From: an uncultured Rhodoluna sp.
Lineage (GTDB): Bacteria; Actinomycetota; Actinomycetes; Actinomycetales; Microbacteriaceae
Length of the DNA: 6,736 nucleotides
Reading direction: 5' to 3'
Assembly: GCA_937898095.1 (NCBI GenBank)
Contig: CALDKR010000188.1
Span: 1 to 6,736, forward strand
Shown here one piece after another: positions 5,097-6,736 of the stretch; within the stretch, counting starts at the first letter, position 1, and the number at the start of each line of letters is the position of its first letter. Under the pieces are notes generated by a model. The model did not search any database and was not told the DNA's origin. It saw nothing but the letters and a program-made list of their open reading frames with translations. The translations under genes were made by a program, and so were the position numbers.

Positions 5097-6035
5097 ATGG
5101 CTAGTCAAGACTGGTTCGAAAAGGACTTTTATAAAGTTCTTGGAGTTGCCAAGGATGTCTCTGACGCTGAGCTAAAAAAGGTCTATCGCAAGCTTTCGCG
5201 TCAGTATCACCCAGACACTAATCCGGGTGATGCCAAGGCTGAGGCAAAGTTCAAAGAGATCAGCGAGGCCTATTCGGTGCTGAGCGACAAATCGCAGCGC
5301 GCCGAATATGACCAGATTCGTGCGATGGGCGGAGGCGCCAGATTCACCGGTGGCGCCGGAGGCCCAGGCGGTTTCGGTGGCTTTGGTGGCCCGGGCGGTT
5401 TTCAAGGCGGCGGATTCGAAGACGTTTTCTCTAACCTTTTTGGCGGAGCAGGCGGCTTCGGTGGCCCTCGCGGGCCGATGCGCGGTCAAGACCTGACCAC
5501 CTCGACCACTATCGATTTCATCGATGGTGTTAAGGGCACCACCATTAAGCTTCAGCTTCGCAACGGCGCTGAGCCAACTTCGATCAAGATTCCGGCGGGC
5601 GTCAACGACGGCCAAAAGATCAAGATCGCGGGCAAGGGTCAGCTCTCACCAAACGGCGGGCCGGCTGGCGATTTGATCATCACCGTGACGGTCAAGCCGC
5701 ATCCGGTTTTCACTCGCGATGGCAACAACATTCGTGTGACCGTGCCGGTGACATTTGCCGAGGCGACCCTGGGTGCCACCATTCAGGTGCCAACCTTGGG
5801 CGGCGACCCGGTCAAGCTAAAGGTTGCCCCGGGCACACCTAATGGTCGTGTGCTCAGAGTCAAGGGCCGCGGAGTTGTCACCGCCAAGGGCGAGGGCGAC
5901 CTGCTGGCCACCGTTGAAATTGCCGTGCCTAGCCACATCAGTGACAAGGCAAAGAAGGCGCTCGAAGAATTCAGCAGCCTTCTTCCTGACGAAGACCCAA
6001 GAGCCGAGCTGCTGCTAAAAGCAGGGCTTCTTTAA
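5097..6035 (+). CDS. dnaJ: DnaJ-type Hsp40 co-chaperone without zinc finger (CbpA-like layout)
   Basis: This protein delivers clients to DnaK and stimulates its ATPase. The J domain (about 8-72) has the essential HPD at 38-40. A Gly/Phe-rich region (about 78-127) is built of GGF/GGP repeats with the DVFSNLFG motif at 109-116. The C-terminal substrate-binding domains run from about 131 to 285, with GEGDL and related beta-domain motifs, and a short C-terminal dimerisation part ends the protein at 312. The four CxxCxGxG zinc repeats of classical DnaJ are absent, and the protein has no cysteine, so it is shorter than the 370-400 residues of classical DnaJ. This layout is called CbpA or DnaJ2-like, yet it occupies the dnaJ place in the dnaK operon. 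The ribosome-binding sequence is weak (AAGAAAG), and the 11-base gap after grpE suggests coupled translation. hspR follows after 12 bases. Confidence 0.96.
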   Translation: MASQDWFEKDFYKVLGVAKDVSDAELKKVYRKLSRQYHPDTNPGDAKAEAKFKEISEAYSVLSDKSQRAEYDQIRAMGGGARFTGGAGGPGGFGGFGGPGGFQGGGFEDVFSNLFGGAGGFGGPRGPMRGQDLTTSTTIDFIDGVKGTTIKLQLRNGAEPTSIKIPAGVNDGQKIKIAGKGQLSPNGGPAGDLIITVTVKPHPVFTRDGNNIRVTVPVTFAEATLGATIQVPTLGGDPVKLKVAPGTPNGRVLRVKGRGVVTAKGEGDLLATVEIAVPSHISDKAKKALEEFSSLLPDEDPRAELLLKAGLL

Positions 6036-6047
6036 GCGAGGGCAGAG

Positions 6048-6458
6048 ATGGAACAGCTAGACGAAAACTCACCGATCTTTTCGATCGGCGTTGCGGCTGA
6101 GCTGTCTGCAATGCACCCGCAAACCCTTCGTGAATATGACCGAATCGGTCTGGTTGTTCCGCAGCGAACCGGTGGTCAAACCCGCCGATACACAATGCGA
6201 AACATCGCCCAACTTCGCGAAATCTCTCGCCTTTCGGCTGAGGGAGTGAGCCTGGAGGGCATCCGCAGAATTTTGGAACTTGAAAACCAGAATTCTGAAT
6301 TGCAAAAAAGAGTGCGTGACCTAGAGCAGGCACTCGCCAACGAAATGATGAACCGGCCAGGAGCCCGAGTGTTTGCGGCCGGAGAACAGGGCGTTGAAAG
6401 TCTGGCCAGAGGCCAGCGGCCGTCGAGGCACACCCAGCTAGTTGTCTGGCGCGGGTAG
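6048..6458 (+). CDS. hspR: HspR, MerR-family heat-shock repressor
   Basis: HspR represses the dnaK operon and often clpB in actinobacteria by binding HAIR sequences. In Streptomyces DnaK acts as its co-repressor, so free DnaK keeps the operon off. The 136-residue protein has a MerR-type winged helix at about 9-78: IFSIGVAAELSAMHPQTLREYDRIGLV, the wing GGQTRRY at 42-48, then NIAQLREISRLSAEGVSLEGIRRIL. A heptad-rich helix (about 76-100) should form the dimer coiled coil. The C-terminus ends with LVVW, a feature of actinobacterial HspR tails. No cysteines are present, unlike metal- or redox-sensing MerR proteins. A GAGGG ribosome-binding site lies 5 bases before the ATG. HAIR-like sites are found only before dnaK in this window, so hspR is autoregulated through the operon promoter. 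Confidence 0.97.
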   Translation: MEQLDENSPIFSIGVAAELSAMHPQTLREYDRIGLVVPQRTGGQTRRYTMRNIAQLREISRLSAEGVSLEGIRRILELENQNSELQKRVRDLEQALANEMMNRPGARVFAAGEQGVESLARGQRPSRHTQLVVWRG

Positions 6459-6469
6459 TGCATTGGCGG

Positions 6470-6486
6470 GCAAGGTAGCCCCTTGC
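6470..6486 (+). other. Small inverted repeat in the hspR-clpB gap
   Basis: GCAAGG (6470-6475) and CCTTGC (6481-6486) are complementary around a 5-base loop. The stem ends one base before the GGAGG ribosome-binding site of the clpB-like gene. There is no T-run after it, so it is not a normal terminator; it could tune translation or mark an RNA processing point. Confidence 0.4.
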
Positions 6487-6487
6487 T

Positions 6488-6492
6488 GGAGG
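6488..6492 (+). promoter_or_regulatory. Ribosome-binding site that fixes the clpB-like start
   Basis: GGAGG stands 7 bases before the ATG at 6500, a near-ideal site. It shows that translation begins here and not upstream, which matters because the protein lacks the usual N-terminal domain. Confidence 0.8.
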
Positions 6493-6499
6493 TATATAA

Positions 6500-6736
6500 A
6501 TGAACAACCAAAACATGCAGCCCCAACAGGGCGAACAAAAGTCAGCGCTAGAGCAATTTGGCGTAAACCTGACTGAGATTGCAAAGAGCGGAAAGCTCGA
6601 CCCGGTGATTGGTCGCGACGCTGAAATTCGTCGAGTGTCACAGGTGTTGAGCCGCCGCACCAAGAACAACCCGGTGCTCATCGGCGAGTCCGGAGTTGGA
6701 AAGACCGCGGCGGTCGAGGGCCTGGCCCAGCGAATC
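6500..6736 (+). CDS. clpB: ClpB-like AAA+ ATPase lacking the N-terminal domain, 3' end outside window
   Basis: The visible 79 residues begin the first AAA+ module of an Hsp100 ATPase. After a Gln/Asn-rich tail (2-13) comes ALEQFGVNLTEIAKSGKLDP (16-35), then VIGRDAEIRRVSQVLSRRTKNNPVLIGE, and the Walker A motif GESGVGKT at 62-69 (most relatives have Pro where Ser64 stands). In standard ClpB, ClpA and ClpC, about 140-200 residues of N-terminal repeat domain precede this point; here they are missing. The gap to hspR is only 41 bases and a strong ribosome-binding site precedes the ATG, so this is a real start and not a misread. Hsp100 proteins unfold or disaggregate proteins, and ClpB does so with DnaK, which fits the operon. 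Whether the rest contains the ClpB middle domain or a ClpP-binding loop lies outside the window, so ClpB rather than ClpA/C is inferred from context. Confidence 0.9.
   Translation, partial: MNNQNMQPQQGEQKSALEQFGVNLTEIAKSGKLDPVIGRDAEIRRVSQVLSRRTKNNPVLIGESGVGKTAAVEGLAQRI

Noticed and set aside
5361..5480. Repetitive GGC/GGT/TTC-rich stretch as a DNA repeat
   Set aside because: It simply encodes the Gly/Phe-rich region of DnaJ and is described with that gene.
5971..6681. Minus-strand open frame of 236 codons opposite dnaJ end, hspR and clpB start
   Set aside because: It crosses three well-supported plus-strand genes and their junctions; the translation is rich in Arg, Cys and Pro in a way typical of antisense frames.

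Overview
The window looks like a chromosomal piece from a Gram-positive actinobacterium with moderate GC (mid-50s percent by eye, not computed). The order dnaK-grpE-dnaJ-hspR followed by a clpB-type gene is actinobacterial. The DnaK lacks the roughly two-dozen-residue nucleotide-domain segment seen in proteobacterial DnaK, and its promoter carries HspR-type (HAIR-like) inverted repeats. The ClpB type, the zinc-finger-less DnaJ and the moderate GC make me lean to Microbacteriaceae, perhaps a small-genome aquatic lineage. That placement is inference.

Left part (1-2358, all minus strand). A UMF1/Atg22-like major-facilitator transporter (1042-2358) ends in a hairpin (1030-1052). After it come a BlaI/MecI/CopY-type winged-helix repressor (612-971) and, 9 bases further on, an M56 membrane metallopeptidase (BlaR1-like, HELIH motif) that runs off the left edge. 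The repressor and peptidase form a classic sensor-protease/repressor pair; no beta-lactamase or other target is visible. Both the transporter and the repressor have a TANNNT box exactly 6 bases before the ATG and no Shine-Dalgarno sequence, which is the layout of leaderless mRNAs. In both cases that box lies inside or against a perfect inverted repeat (2361-2383 and 979-995), so both promoters look repressor-controlled.

Divergent control region (2359-2611). Besides the transporter promoter and dyad, it holds a short palindromic element (2443-2464), a good -35/extended -10 promoter for dnaK (2505-2533), two degenerate HAIR operators (2469-2489 and 2532-2552), a hairpin in the predicted dnaK 5' UTR (2543-2562), and a strong Shine-Dalgarno sequence.

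Right part (2612-6736, all plus strand). dnaK, grpE, dnaJ, hspR and the start of a clpB-like gene are packed with junctions of -1, 11, 12 and 41 bases, with no convincing terminator between them, so they read as one operon. DnaK, DnaJ and GrpE form the ATP-driven folding machine, ClpB is the partner disaggregase, and HspR (with DnaK as co-repressor in studied actinobacteria) closes the feedback loop at the dnaK promoter. The ClpB-like protein begins directly at its first AAA+ module, without the usual N-terminal domain. DnaJ has no zinc finger. The four complete proteins of the operon contain no cysteine at all.

I see no RNA genes, mobile elements, CRISPR arrays or signs of recent transfer. 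The window is mostly core stress physiology; the less ordinary parts are the operator-like dyads, the probable leaderless genes and the N-domain-less ClpB.
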